From contig OZ010581.1 of the NCBI GenBank assembly GCA_963932145.1, positions 85,395,979 to 85,459,978 of the forward strand: a stretch of 64,000 nt of DNA, read 5' to 3'. The position numbers were made by a program, and so were the translations under genes. The stretch is from Acanthosepion lycidas. Taxonomy: Eukaryota; Mollusca; Cephalopoda; Sepiida; Sepiidae. Shown in pieces: positions 1-9,849 of this stretch (within the stretch, counting starts at the first letter, position 1; the number at the start of each line of letters is the position of its first letter). The notes under the pieces are model-generated. The model saw nothing but the letters and a program-made list of their open reading frames with translations, was not told the origin of the DNA and ran no database searches.

Positions 1-679
1 TAGAATTTTCAAATTTATTTACAAGCATGTACTTTCAAATTAGCCTTGTCTTATAAAACGTGCAGGATAAGTATAAAGCACACAAGCCTCTGTCCTCTTG
101 CTCTGCAAAAAGGGGACTGTAACAACTTTTAAGAATCAAAGTACCAAATTTTCTTTTGCATTTGTATTTTTTGTTTGTTTTTACCAAGTTAACTTTTGCA
201 ATTTTATTTATCTTAACTAGGAAATTTCACTGTTTTTTCTACTTCAATTTTCTGATGAATCTTAATTCTTAAATTAATGATTGAATAAGATCATGGCAAG
301 TTTTATGAGAATAAAATATCCATAGAAATATCCCTATCACATTGTTAAATATTTGAGCTTAACAACTTTAACAAAATATTGCAATAACAATCAGAAATAT
401 AAATGCTGGTCATTATTTTAAGAAGTGGGTACAAATGAAAGGATTTGAAATTGACAATTTTTCTATTTCACTGAAACAGCCATTAAACACCTTTATCTTC
501 CCTGCTTTCTTTCAATGATTTTCTCACTGAAACCGAATAGTGTCTTTTCCCATCTTTACACATGATCAAAGCGGAATAGTCCATTATTTATGAGGTATTA
601 GCAGGCCATAATGGTCACACAGAATAACAAATGGAGGGACATGCACAATTATTATATGATACTGAACACAGTGACTGAC
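1..679. other. AT-rich spacer, no gene seen
   Basis: No open frame of note, no recognised motif and no repeat structure beyond A/T runs. It lies 3' of the Jockey-like LINE that starts near 680 on the minus strand. Confidence 0.6.
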
Positions 680-836
680 AAAATACACCCTTGTAGCACT
701 CCTCCTTCTTCAATTTTAGGATTGGACAGAGTAGTTCCAAGGTGGATCTGAAAAGTTCTATTCAAAAGAAATTTCTTAATGAACTTAGCCTAACTTTCAG
801 TCCAAGGTCATGTAGATCTCACATGATCCCATGTTC

Positions 837-1125
837 CTAGGTAGTTTTATAAGCTTCTCTTTCCAACCAAACCAGGTGGCCCACTATGCTCCTGTTTTTG
901 TCAAATCCACATTGTAAGTCTGTCATTAATTTGTTGACTCTAAGTACTAAATTCACCATTCTCGCCAAGGTTTTACATAAACAGCTTCTGAGTGAAATTG
1001 GTCTATAATTTCCAGGGTCTGAATCATCTTTTCCAGGTTTTGGAATTGGTAGGAAAGTTGTTTGTCGACATTGTTCAGGGAACTTGCCCTTTGTCCAGAT
1101 ATTATTGTATGTTTTTAATAACAAC
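837..1125 (-). pseudogene. Jockey-like LINE reverse transcriptase, N-terminal part
   Basis: The 95-residue open stretch contains FLPIPKPGKD followed by NYRPISLRSC, the RT1/RT2 signature of Jockey/CR1-group LINE polymerases. LQCGFDKNRS follows, matching the region before the catalytic palm. The YADD-type catalytic box is not in this fragment. The frame opens without a proper ORF2 start and ends at a stop after AYKTT, so it is a fragment of a dead polymerase. The family assignment is confident and the exact clade is inferred. Confidence 0.85.
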
Positions 1126-1724
1126 TTAATGTCTCTTTTGGGAGTTGTTTTAAGACCTCGTCCAGTCCTACAGCTGAATCATGTGAAATTTTAATGGAGT
1201 TTTCTAACTTTATCCAAGAAGATGCTTTGTTGTTATCTTCCAGGTTTTTTGTTTTGAAATTTAGTTTGTATTTCTAGAGGGATCTATTTTGAGATTTGAT
1301 GGATGCTAGGTAATCTTTATGATTTTTGTCTACTGATGTTTGCTTTAGGTGGAGATTCTGTGTTTTCTACAGGTGGCACCTGAGCCACAGCATGTGACTC
1401 TTGAAATTTATTTAGTATTTCTGTTTGGCAGCTCTCAGCTTTGTTCTTTTTAGCAGTTCTTGGAACTTTGACCAGTCATGTGGTCCTAGCTACACCAACT
1501 GCTTGATCAGTGCTCTATATTTGTCTCTTTTTATTACTGCTGCCAACTGGATTCAATTTCTGAACCACATTTGCATAAGTATGAACTTTCATATAGGAAT
1601 CAACCATTTTCCTTTCTTCTGGGAAAGATATATCTCTTCTATGCATGACCTACAAAATTTCATTCTCTCTTTTATATATGTAGCAATATTTTGCAAAAGG
1701 CAGATGGTTCTGCTCATTTAGTAT

Positions 1725-2215
1725 GATCAAAACACTCTTCCTCAACAAAATCTGGATCTTTTTTACCACATTTTGCACATACTGGATGTTTTCTGCAACT
1801 CTCCTTGTGATGCCCATATTTCTGACATTTGAAACACCTCAAGGGATTGGGAATGTATTGTTCAACCCTCTCAATCATAAAACCAATTTTTATTTACTTT
1901 GAGACTAAGGGTTTATTAAATGTTAAGATATATGTGTGCTAGAATTTGTTGATTTTACAGTTAATAACCCTTTGTTTTCTCAAGGCTGCATCTATTTCTC
2001 CTGGCATAGCCAAGAACAGCTCCTTATTTCTGGCAACTACCTTTGAGGTGTTCAGTCTTTCATGTGGATACGCTTTACACTTTAAATTATGAAAAGCCTT
2101 CATTTTGAGTATAATATTCATTTGTTTTTTGATGTTGGCTTCCACAAGTAGGGTGCTACTTTTCATTTTTCCACTGTTTGTGGATTTCCCAGCTATTAAT
2201 AAGTTTTTCAATTAA
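1725..2215 (-). pseudogene. Jockey-like LINE ORF1 (Gag-like) with CCHC knuckle
   Basis: The minus frame gives HERLNTSKVVARNKELF near 2060, then, after frame changes, RCFKCQKYGHHKESC at about 1815-1845. The latter is a C-x2-C-x4-H-x4-C zinc knuckle. A second cysteine cluster, CAKCGKK, follows. This is the layout of LINE ORF1 proteins that coat the element RNA. The upstream half is open and the knuckle is in a different frame, so the gene is broken. The same block (HERLNTTKEIIKHRE) recurs at 43.7-44.0 kb. Confidence 0.8.
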
Positions 2216-2599
2216 AGATGGTTTTTCAATTAAAGATGGTCAGAGGAATTTCCTCCTGATTAATTATTACTATGAATCTCAGGAATTCTGTTGCAGCTTC
2301 TGTTTCTGAATTAGATTCAGAGATATTACTGAGGTTTGCCATTTGATTTTTTTTTCATTGGCCCTGTGCTGCACCACTTACTACAGAGTTCATTTTCTAT
2401 TGGGAATCTACCATGGGGGTTAAACCCATTTATCTTGGTTGAAACAGGGATATAGGTACCAGTATACTCTCATTGAGGGAAGACTTTGAACTGTTCATTT
2501 TCAGTTTCAGTACACAAAAAAAATCTGACACCTTAATTTGAAACATCCTTTCCAGGCCATCTGCATCCTACACTTCCATTTCCTCTGGTGTGGTAACTG

Positions 2600-3310
2600 G
2601 GGGTTCAGTATGGTAGCATGTAGGTTGCAGTTCTGCATGTCAATTTATGCCAACAGCACCTTTCATTTTTCATATGTCTTTTGGGCATTGCTGTTCCTCT
2701 TAGTCTTGGTTTTCTGAGATCGTTGCTCATGGTCTGACCTCTACACATTGGATAATGTGATGGGGTGCATGGTGTTATAGAGATGGAGTGTTGAATCAAG
2801 TCATTTCTAAACTGACTACCCTGTCAAACTTCTGCTCTAGAGTTGTGATGATCATGGCCTCTGCCGATATCTTGCTCTCGTGTTCAACATTGGCAGTCCT
2901 GCTACCATTACTTGCCAGCCGCAGTTTTCATTTTGACAAGTTACTGAAAATTCGAAAAATTTGGCCAGGGATCGTAAACAAGCTAGAAAGTGCTCTCTTT
3001 CTGCCTCATAGAGTGGAAGTCTTGCCTGTGTACCCCTTTATGCAGCCCTCTGACCACGACATCTTATTTGCTGTAATAGTTGTCCTTCTGTGGCAGAGTT
3101 GGGTGTCTCAGTTCCCATCAGGTGAACTAGCAATCTATTCACCTCAGGTGTGCACGCTGTTCTCAGCTCGTTACATATAACTGCCAGGTTCATCATCTCG
3201 CACATTTCTTTGTAACAGTTCCATGTATCGATAAATGTTACCCATTTGCTGTTACTTCCTATCATATTGAGCTGCAAATACTTCTGGTCTACAGCTGGTC
3301 TCTTCTCCAT
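2600..3310 (-). pseudogene. Gypsy-type Gag fragment
   Basis: The first 90 codons (3310 down to 3038) read like the start of the capsid domain of invertebrate Gypsy/Mag elements. They contain ELRTACTPEVNRLLVHLMG and then a helix with TEGQLLQQIRCRG. The frame stops there. Further Gag-like residues appear in the next 250 bp but are interrupted. No nucleocapsid knuckle or protease is recognisable downstream. It abuts the 5' side of the Jockey-like LINE, so the two are independent insertions. Assignment is by family resemblance only. Confidence 0.55.
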
Positions 3311-4455
3311 GCTTCAAAGTTGTGAATTCTGAATGTTGGTAATTTTTCATAGTCTTATACAAAAAATCCTATTGGCAATACCATATCAAGTTTCAGAGTA
3401 ACCGATGTAATGTTTTTACCAGTCATGAGCTGTCCTCCTACTACTCTGTAGTAGCTTGCTTATATTGGCATCTTTTACTCACTGTTAGAGTCTCACACAT
3501 GGAGGGTTATTCCAATATTGTTATTGGTGGTGGAGGATACCGGTGCTGTGCCAAAGACCATCCCTCCATATAATATATCCGACATACTACACTACTAGTT
3601 TTCACCCTAACGATTTTAATGTTTTTAACCCTTTGTAATTCTCCAATTTTATATGGGGGTTCCACATGAACCATTTTTTTTAAAATCCTAATTTCATACT
3701 ACCAGTGTCACAATAGTGTCATAGTTATGAAATGAACTATTCTTTGGTGTTTTGTATGTAAATTTATTGTATGCAAATGAACGTACATTTTGTTTTGTTT
3801 TTTTTAATAAATTCTGCTGTATTTTAAAGATACTGATCATGTCAGTTGGCTCAGTTTCTTTTGTTGAATAAGGCCTTTCTTAAAGTTATTGGTGTCTCGT
3901 CACCCTGCTGTTTTAGAACTGATTTTAAATTCATTAAAAAGAGGAGAGTTGTCTGTCACAATACAACTTATACACCCTGGTCATGGACTGCTCAACTTTC
4001 AGGTTTCCATTCTCAGGCATTATGGTCACCACCCATGGCAAACAGGAGGATAACCTTCTACAGAAGGTGTAGTCAGCATATTCTACAGCCCAAGCAGAGA
4101 GGGAGTACACACACGCACACATATTCTATTTGAAACATGGAAAAAGCATATTAAATGATGAATTCAAAAATGGATATTAAGTTTAACATTTCAAAAGATT
4201 TATGCATACCAAACACTGATTTACTCTCATATATTCCCCTTGAAAATTATTTTATATTAGCTTCATATTCTGAGCTATCTTATTATATGATATCACAACA
4301 TATGTAACTTGAATGGTAATAACCATCAGTCAACAACACAGGACACAAATACACTCCCAATGTGTAGTAGAATCATTGTGAACAAACTGCAAAAAAAAAA
4401 AGAAACAATAAAAATAAATCCAATGTAGTTGTAGTACAAGTTAAAATTTAGGTAC
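3311..4455. other. Unassigned AT-rich spacer
   Basis: No protein motif recognised on either strand. Short open frames at 3846-4133 (plus) and 3934-4122 (minus) overlap each other and show no family features, so neither is called a gene. Confidence 0.5.
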
Positions 4456-4605
4456 CTTCATCAGATCACTAAAAAAGAGCATAGCATGATGAAAAAGGTG
4501 CCAAACTTGATGAAAACAAAATTTTATCATCTAAATGTTTATGTTATTATTAAGAAGAAAGATCAAAGTATTTTGGGATTTTTTTTTACATTTTTTAATC
4601 GTTCG
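4456..4605 (+). repeat. Interspersed repeat, copy 1 of an inverted pair
   Basis: This block contains AGAGCATAGCATGA followed by a poly-A stretch, a (C/G)CAAACTTGA segment and an AAGAAAGA.CAAAGTATT segment. All three recur in the same order, reverse-complemented, at 6290-6432. The two copies are about 1.7 kb apart in opposite orientation and flank an LTR-like repeat. No coding sequence is present. Confidence 0.6.
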
Positions 4606-5136
4606 TAGCACATCCGAAATTTTCATTAAAAATCTTAATTTTTGTGTCAGCAAAATTGACAGATAATCAATCATGTTGACTATTTTTTTTCCATTTTATA
4701 AAAAAATGAAAATCTCAGTTTGAAATTCTTTTAAAAATCAAAAATTATAATGTTTATTTAAAATATTTTGAAACCAGCATTATCTAGCTTCTGTGCCGAA
4801 AATGTGTAGTTTGAAAATTAAACAAAGCATTAAACATTTCGCGTCACTTGACAGATGATAAATGATGTATTGACGGATTATGTGAGGATAATTTGTTCTA
4901 TGGAAGGAGAGACGTGAAATTATTTAGATTTAAGTAAACAAATTATTTACCTCGTTATTTTTAAGGAAAACTTTCAGCACTCTAATTCTTTTTTTTTGTA
5001 CTTAGCTTTAACCTTTACGTTTACGGTGCTTCATGGAAAATATATTATAAAGAAATTAAAATAAGGCTGTTAAGAGTGAGATTAAATTTCATATTTCATA
5101 AGAAAGTGTAGTGGTGCTGTAAGTATTGTTGGCTAG

Positions 5137-5791
5137 GGTCACCTTGAATATAATCAAAAAGGAAAGCTGTGTTCTTGTAAAACAACACCCCACATGAATA
5201 ATGCACAATAAACACGAGAGAAAAATAATCAAGCTCAGTGAACAGTAATAAAATATTGTATTAACAATGGTATACAAAAATCAACAATAGTATAAAAAAA
5301 GTTGCTTCCCTTTTTCCGTAATAAAAAGGTTAAGTTTAGCTAATTAATGTTGAGTACAATATTGAATGTTATTTAACTACAAAGTTCAATTGAGACCTTA
5401 GCTAAATAAAGAATAGTTCCACAGTGTTTTATCAGTGTATAATGTTCATGAGTGATATCAATAAGAATTAGTATGATTACTCGAATGAGTAATAATTAAG
5501 AATTAAAATGTATAGCGCCGTGCCTTATTTTCGAAGAATTGAACTGCTACTGACTGTTGGCTAACAGCGAGAGAGTTTATATAACGATGCATAGGCTCCA
5601 GCGAGCTTGGCGCCAAAAATATAGAAATATACTAAAATACGCGATTGGTCAGGAAATGGACCAATCCGTGATTTTAGAGAAAATTTCAAATTACGTGCGA
5701 TGGCAAAATTGTCATATAATAAGTATCATATATTTATGAACTAATGACATTAAAGAAAGCGGAGGTGTGGCACATGTAAGTGATCACCACA
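5137..5791 (-). repeat. LTR-like repeat, copy 1
   Basis: On the minus strand it begins TGTGGTGATCAC and ends just before GGTGACC (5143 to 5137). A GGTGACC box is typical of the primer-binding junction after a Gypsy 5' LTR. Shared with the copy at 15.5-16.2 kb are a GTGCCACRCC box near the start, a CCAAT-containing GATTGGTCCATTT box, and a polypyrimidine AAGYWGCTTCCCYTT block in the same order. The two copies are strongly diverged. No matching 3' LTR or pol was found next to it. Confidence 0.5.
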
Positions 5792-6289
5792 AAAGGTATC
5801 TAATTAATTTATAGGTACCTTTCTTATGAAAATTTATCAGAAGTGTACATAAAATACTATAATTTTATGTACATTTATTACATTTTAGTTTACTGTGTTA
5901 TTTGTATTTCCATTCATTTTATTATTAATTTTGATATTTCATTTATGGAAAAATGTCATAACTGAGATTAAAAACTGTATTCGATCTAAATTTCTAGGGT
6001 TTTCATAAAATTAGTTAGGGAGGTAATAAATATAAAAAAAAAATTCTGCCATGACTTTAATAAAAAAAAATATATATTTATAACAATTTCCATCATCTAT
6101 GAATAGTTTCTGAAAGTTTAATTTAATTAACATCCGACAATTATTTTTATTTTTGCAAGATTTTCCAAATTAATGTGTCACACAAAAAAAAACGTGCTAA
6201 AAATTGTATGTTATTATTGTTATTTTACTAGTTCCGGTGATAAAGAGAAACAAGGTTTTTTTAATCAAAATTTAGAATGTTCTAAAAAG

Positions 6290-6432
6290 AAGGAAAATTT
6301 TTAAAAATAATTAAAATAACTTTGGTCTTTCCTCTTAAAGGAACATAAACACAGACGATAAAAAAAAAATTTCGTCAAGTTTCGCGTCTTTTTCCTCATG
6401 CTATGCTCTTTTTTTAGCGATCTCATAAAAAA
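6290..6432 (-). repeat. Interspersed repeat, copy 2 of an inverted pair
   Basis: Reverse complement of the block at 4456-4605. It shares AGAGCATAGCATGA and the flanking A-rich and CAAACTTGA segments. It has slightly lower similarity at its far end. Confidence 0.6.
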
Positions 6433-6735
6433 AATGAAAATATTCTCCACTCCAGCTTCTCTGAAATTCATTAACTGAAAATGTAAATTGAAATTTTCTT
6501 CATGGAAATTACATTTCTGTTTTTATTTAATTTTTTGAAAAATTAATAATTAATTTCAGACTATTTTTCGTTTCATGTCTGTGCATGACATTTCAAATTC
6601 AAAAGAAGTAACGGGAGTAAATCTTTTATTAAATTTTTTTGCTTATTTTTATTTTACATATTTTGTCATAAGTGTTGAATTACAATCGGTATCAAAACAC
6701 TAAAAAAAAAGGTAACGTTTAAAATTTTTCTCTTC

Positions 6736-6743
6736 TCTTACCT
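6736..6743 (-). promoter_or_regulatory. Splice donor of PM20D2-like exon
   Basis: Minus-strand AAG|GTAAGAG, close to the metazoan consensus. It leaves the exon in phase 0 after Lys131. A second GTAAGG lies 5 bases upstream and would break the frame. Confidence 0.7.
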
Positions 6744-7134
6744 TACCAGCTAACTTGTCAGCAGTCTCCATAGCTTTTTTCACTGCAACACCTGCGGCAA
6801 CTCCAACTTCCGCAATAAGGTTGTGACCACAAGCGTGACCAATGTCCGGTAAAGCGTCATATTCGCAGAAAATGGCCACATGAGACCCTTTCTTCTCTTC
6901 TTCTCCACAGTCTCCGAAAGTAGCCCTGAATGCAGTCTCTAATTTGTATTTTCTTTCTACTTTAAGCCCATGTTTCTCCAGGAAAGCTGTTAACAGATCA
7001 TGAGCCTTGTATTCTTTGAAACCTAATTCGGGATTTTTCCATATATTGTTACTAAGATCACTAAGTTCGGCTCTAAATTCGTTGTTTTCCAATTTAAACA
7101 CATCACGTACAATAGACTTAGGATCTGGTCCCAT
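6742..7134 (-). CDS. PM20D2-like peptidase M20 family protein, first coding exon
   Basis: The product resembles the N-terminus of peptidase M20 domain-containing protein 2, a cytosolic metallo-amidohydrolase of the M20A family that acts on unusual dipeptides. The start ATG at 7134 opens a 131-codon stretch. It contains ELGFKEYKAHDLL, then FCEYDALPDIGHACGHNL, which holds the GHACGH zinc-site motif, then IAEVGVAAGVAV. The coding frame ends after LAGK at a strong splice donor, AAG|GTAAGA, at 6742/6741, in phase 0. Read-through past the donor gives unrelated residues and a stop, as expected for an intron. The next exon, expected to open with a VLGTPAEE-like segment, was not found between 1 and 6740. 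The intron therefore probably runs off the left edge and contains the TE remnants at 0.7-6.4 kb. Unlike its neighbours, the frame is clean and conserved. A retained fragment of a dead copy is the alternative. Confidence 0.82.
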
Positions 7135-8102
7135 GTTTTTTAGATTTATATATTTTCAATCGACTACTGATTCTTTTTTTATGTAAATTAAATTATTTTT
7201 TAATGTAAAAAACGGATGCTTAACCAAACAAACTTTATTCAGACTTTCTCACATTTACGATCTCTCTCAGCTGTGTCTAAAAATATTTCTTACAAATTAT
7301 AACAAAATATTTCTAGTAAAAAAAAACAAAAAAAAAACGTTTTTCTTGTCTCAAGTCAAATCTTATTTTATTTTTTGATTTTTGGCAAATATTTTGTCTT
7401 CAAAATGTTGGTGCTTTTGTTTGCCCTTCCCAACACAATTTTTGTGATTATTTACTGCTTTCCTTTAGATCATTTTAAAAATATTTTTTAAAACTCATAG
7501 GATCAATGATGTCTGTCGAGACAAATGATTTCCGAGCATATTTTTTTGTAATTTTTGTTGTTGTTTTACTGGGGGAGGGGGTTGCAACAGAGGATTAGCA
7601 AACAAATGTTAATAATTGCTGACTGAGAGAAAGGCAAAAGTAAAGATTGTTTTGTTTTTCCAAAGGTACACTATGCTATATAAAAAATAAAATAAAATCA
7701 AAAAAAATTTAGTCCATTACCCACTTTTCATTACATACCTAAATTTTGAATTTTGATTTAGCTTAACAATAACATCAAGGCCACCTCGAAAAATATCGTT
7801 TAGAATAATAATTATTATATAATCCAAGTCTTGTTTTTTCCCAGTCGTACTACATTAAATTGTAGTAGCAGTTGACATCAACGATAGACAGACGTTCTTA
7901 AACAAATAAACTCGACAAATCTACTAACTAACATCAACCACATTCTATAGACCCGGTGGTAGGCGGTGTACAGTCAAAATGTTGCTAAATTACTTAGTGT
8001 TATTTTTTTTTTTTTCGTGCTTTAAAAAAAATAAAAAGTTATCGTCCTTTTATTTGTTTTCAAATTCACTCTTTATGTAAGAAAGTATTCTCTCTTGCAG
8101 AC
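7135..8102. other. Spacer upstream of the PM20D2-like exon
   Basis: AT-rich, with no ORF and no repeat recognised. It should hold the 5' UTR and promoter of the minus-strand gene if 7134 is the true start. No convincing TATA or initiator could be singled out among the A/T runs. Confidence 0.4.
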
Positions 8103-8327
8103 AAATTTATTTTTACTCCTGTAGCAGTGGAGACTTCTTGGCTTATTGGCCCTCGTTTGATGACATTCCTTCGGAGGGTTGGTGCGATGGCGTCTCGATT
8201 AAGGGACGAACCTCGCGAAACGGAGTCGCTTTTGCAGTGTGTCTCACTGGCGATGATTCGAGGTAATGAGCTTTCTACATCATTGCGGCTGGCAGAGGAT
8301 AGTGAAACAAAAATCTTCTGTTTATAG
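8103..8327 (+). pseudogene. Retroelement polyprotein fragment (FTPVAVET motif)
   Basis: Directly after CTCTCTTGCAG the frame reads FIFTPVAVETSWLIGPR, then FLRRVG, SRLRDEPRETESLLQ, then SLAMIRGNELS. This block resembles the conserved tail found in retroelement polymerases of many invertebrates and cnidarians (FxPVAVETxGxWG, then a GDPRS-like turn, then QRGNAA). It starts without a Met and runs into unrelated residues after RGNE, so it is a short 5'- and 3'-truncated scrap. An acceptor-like AG precedes it by chance or as a captured exon; I favour a scrap. The element class is not certain. Confidence 0.5.
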
Positions 8328-9234
8328 ATAATTTGTTCAAATAAATATTTGTTGTGTACCTTTTTAAGTGTCCCATTTTGATAACGAAGAATGACGGAAA
8401 AGAAATATTAGAGACGCTGTTGGATTTTTCAGTGATGTAAAGAAAAAGAGTGACTAGACGCCAGGAGAGCAAACTGCCTAGCGTTTTGAAACTGACATTT
8501 AAAAAAAAAAAAAATTTCTAGGTACGACCAAAAAATGGATGTTTTTTTTTTTTCTCCGAAATGAAAGCAAAGAATTGCTACCCCTATTTTAAAATTTAAA
8601 ATATTTACCAAATATCAGGGAAAGAATGAATTGTATACTGATAGTGACTTAATGTGAATATTTTATTTTATTACAAAACCTTAGGGAAATATTTTGGGGG
8701 TTTGTTACAAACACTTCCCTCCTACACTTTATCCGATATCTCATGTGTATTATTACTAGAGTGTTGCTGTTTGCGAAATGTTTTTGCAGTTACAATAAAG
8801 ACAAATCCCCGAATAAAAAAGTTCAGTAAAAAAGTTGCAATGTGTGAACATAGTGAAAATAAAATTTGTCCCGAATCTTACCAAAAATAATTCAATCTAA
8901 ATTTCTAAAATAACAATTTTTTTTTGAGAATTGGTGCATAATTTAATAAAAGCAAAAAGCTCATTATCATTGAGAATGGACAGAAAAAAAATACATAACT
9001 TGAGTAATTTTTATTGACAAATATTTATCTGGAAATTTTCAGTGTGATTATGAAATTCATTCCATTGCTGTTCGTCACAATAGTTTAAATTTAAACCTGC
9101 TTGATGACTACAAATGTAAAGTTTATACCATTTTTGAGTGAACTTTTTTTTTTAAATTTTTTATTATTTTTTCCTTTTAGCAACTGTTAGATTATTTTTT
9201 GCTATGGATATTTATTGCATAAAAATACAATTAT
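8328..9234. other. Unassigned AT-rich spacer
   Basis: Several short frames (8429-8611 minus, 8654-8890 plus) consist of low-complexity translation with no family motif. Nothing else is seen. Confidence 0.5.
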
Positions 9235-9849
9235 GGTACAAGGCCGAAAAAAGGGGAGAAGTTGAGGCTGGTCTTATACCCGATTCCCGACCGATTCACT
9301 CATTACAATTTGCCCATTCACCATAAAAACTCGTCCGTCACCAAACAATCCTCCATACACCATAATACCACATCCTCTCAAGGGGAACCTACAAAACGCG
9401 CCCCATGCCATAAAAAACTTAATGATAATAAGCTATATATACAATTTTAAAGATGAGAAATGAGAGGGAAAGGAGATGAACCCAATAACAAATTAAACAT
9501 GAACACAAAGTGAACTAAACATAACTGATGTTAGTAGGGCCCGTTCAACCCTCAAAAAAGAGGGGCCGCTGTATTCTGCCCATTGGACAAAATCAAGAAG
9601 CTCTCACTAAGGAAGTGGGAATAGGAGAAAATATATACAAACATGGGAAAGAAAAAGCTGACCCAGTCGAGATAAAAAGGGACTAAAACAAACTGGGGAG
9701 GTTGGGAATCTCGACTTGGATCATAACTAAAGATGCAACCGGGAACAGGCCTGGAACAACACTTACTCACATTAACTAGGTACACAAAGGCTTGTCTAAC
9801 ATAACCAAGGGGGAAACCACTCCGATGTGACGTAGGTTGACCTAAAAGA

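Larger units (their letters stand above)
680..2520 (-). mobile_element. Jockey-like non-LTR retrotransposon, degenerate copy 1
   Basis: Read on the minus strand this is a decayed LINE. An ORF1 nucleic-acid-binding region with a CCHC zinc knuckle lies at about 1725-2211. A basic linker of the kind that follows the endonuclease lies at about 1130-1720. The N-terminal part of the reverse transcriptase lies at 837-1125. The apurinic-type endonuclease expected between ORF1 and RT is not visible, so about 700 bp appear deleted. Stops and frameshifts occur throughout. The ORF1 part has a sister copy at 43.6-44.3 kb, and an RT of the same family is at 50.8-51.5 kb on plus. An 18-bp stretch is duplicated in tandem at about 2205-2240. 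Confidence 0.8.
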
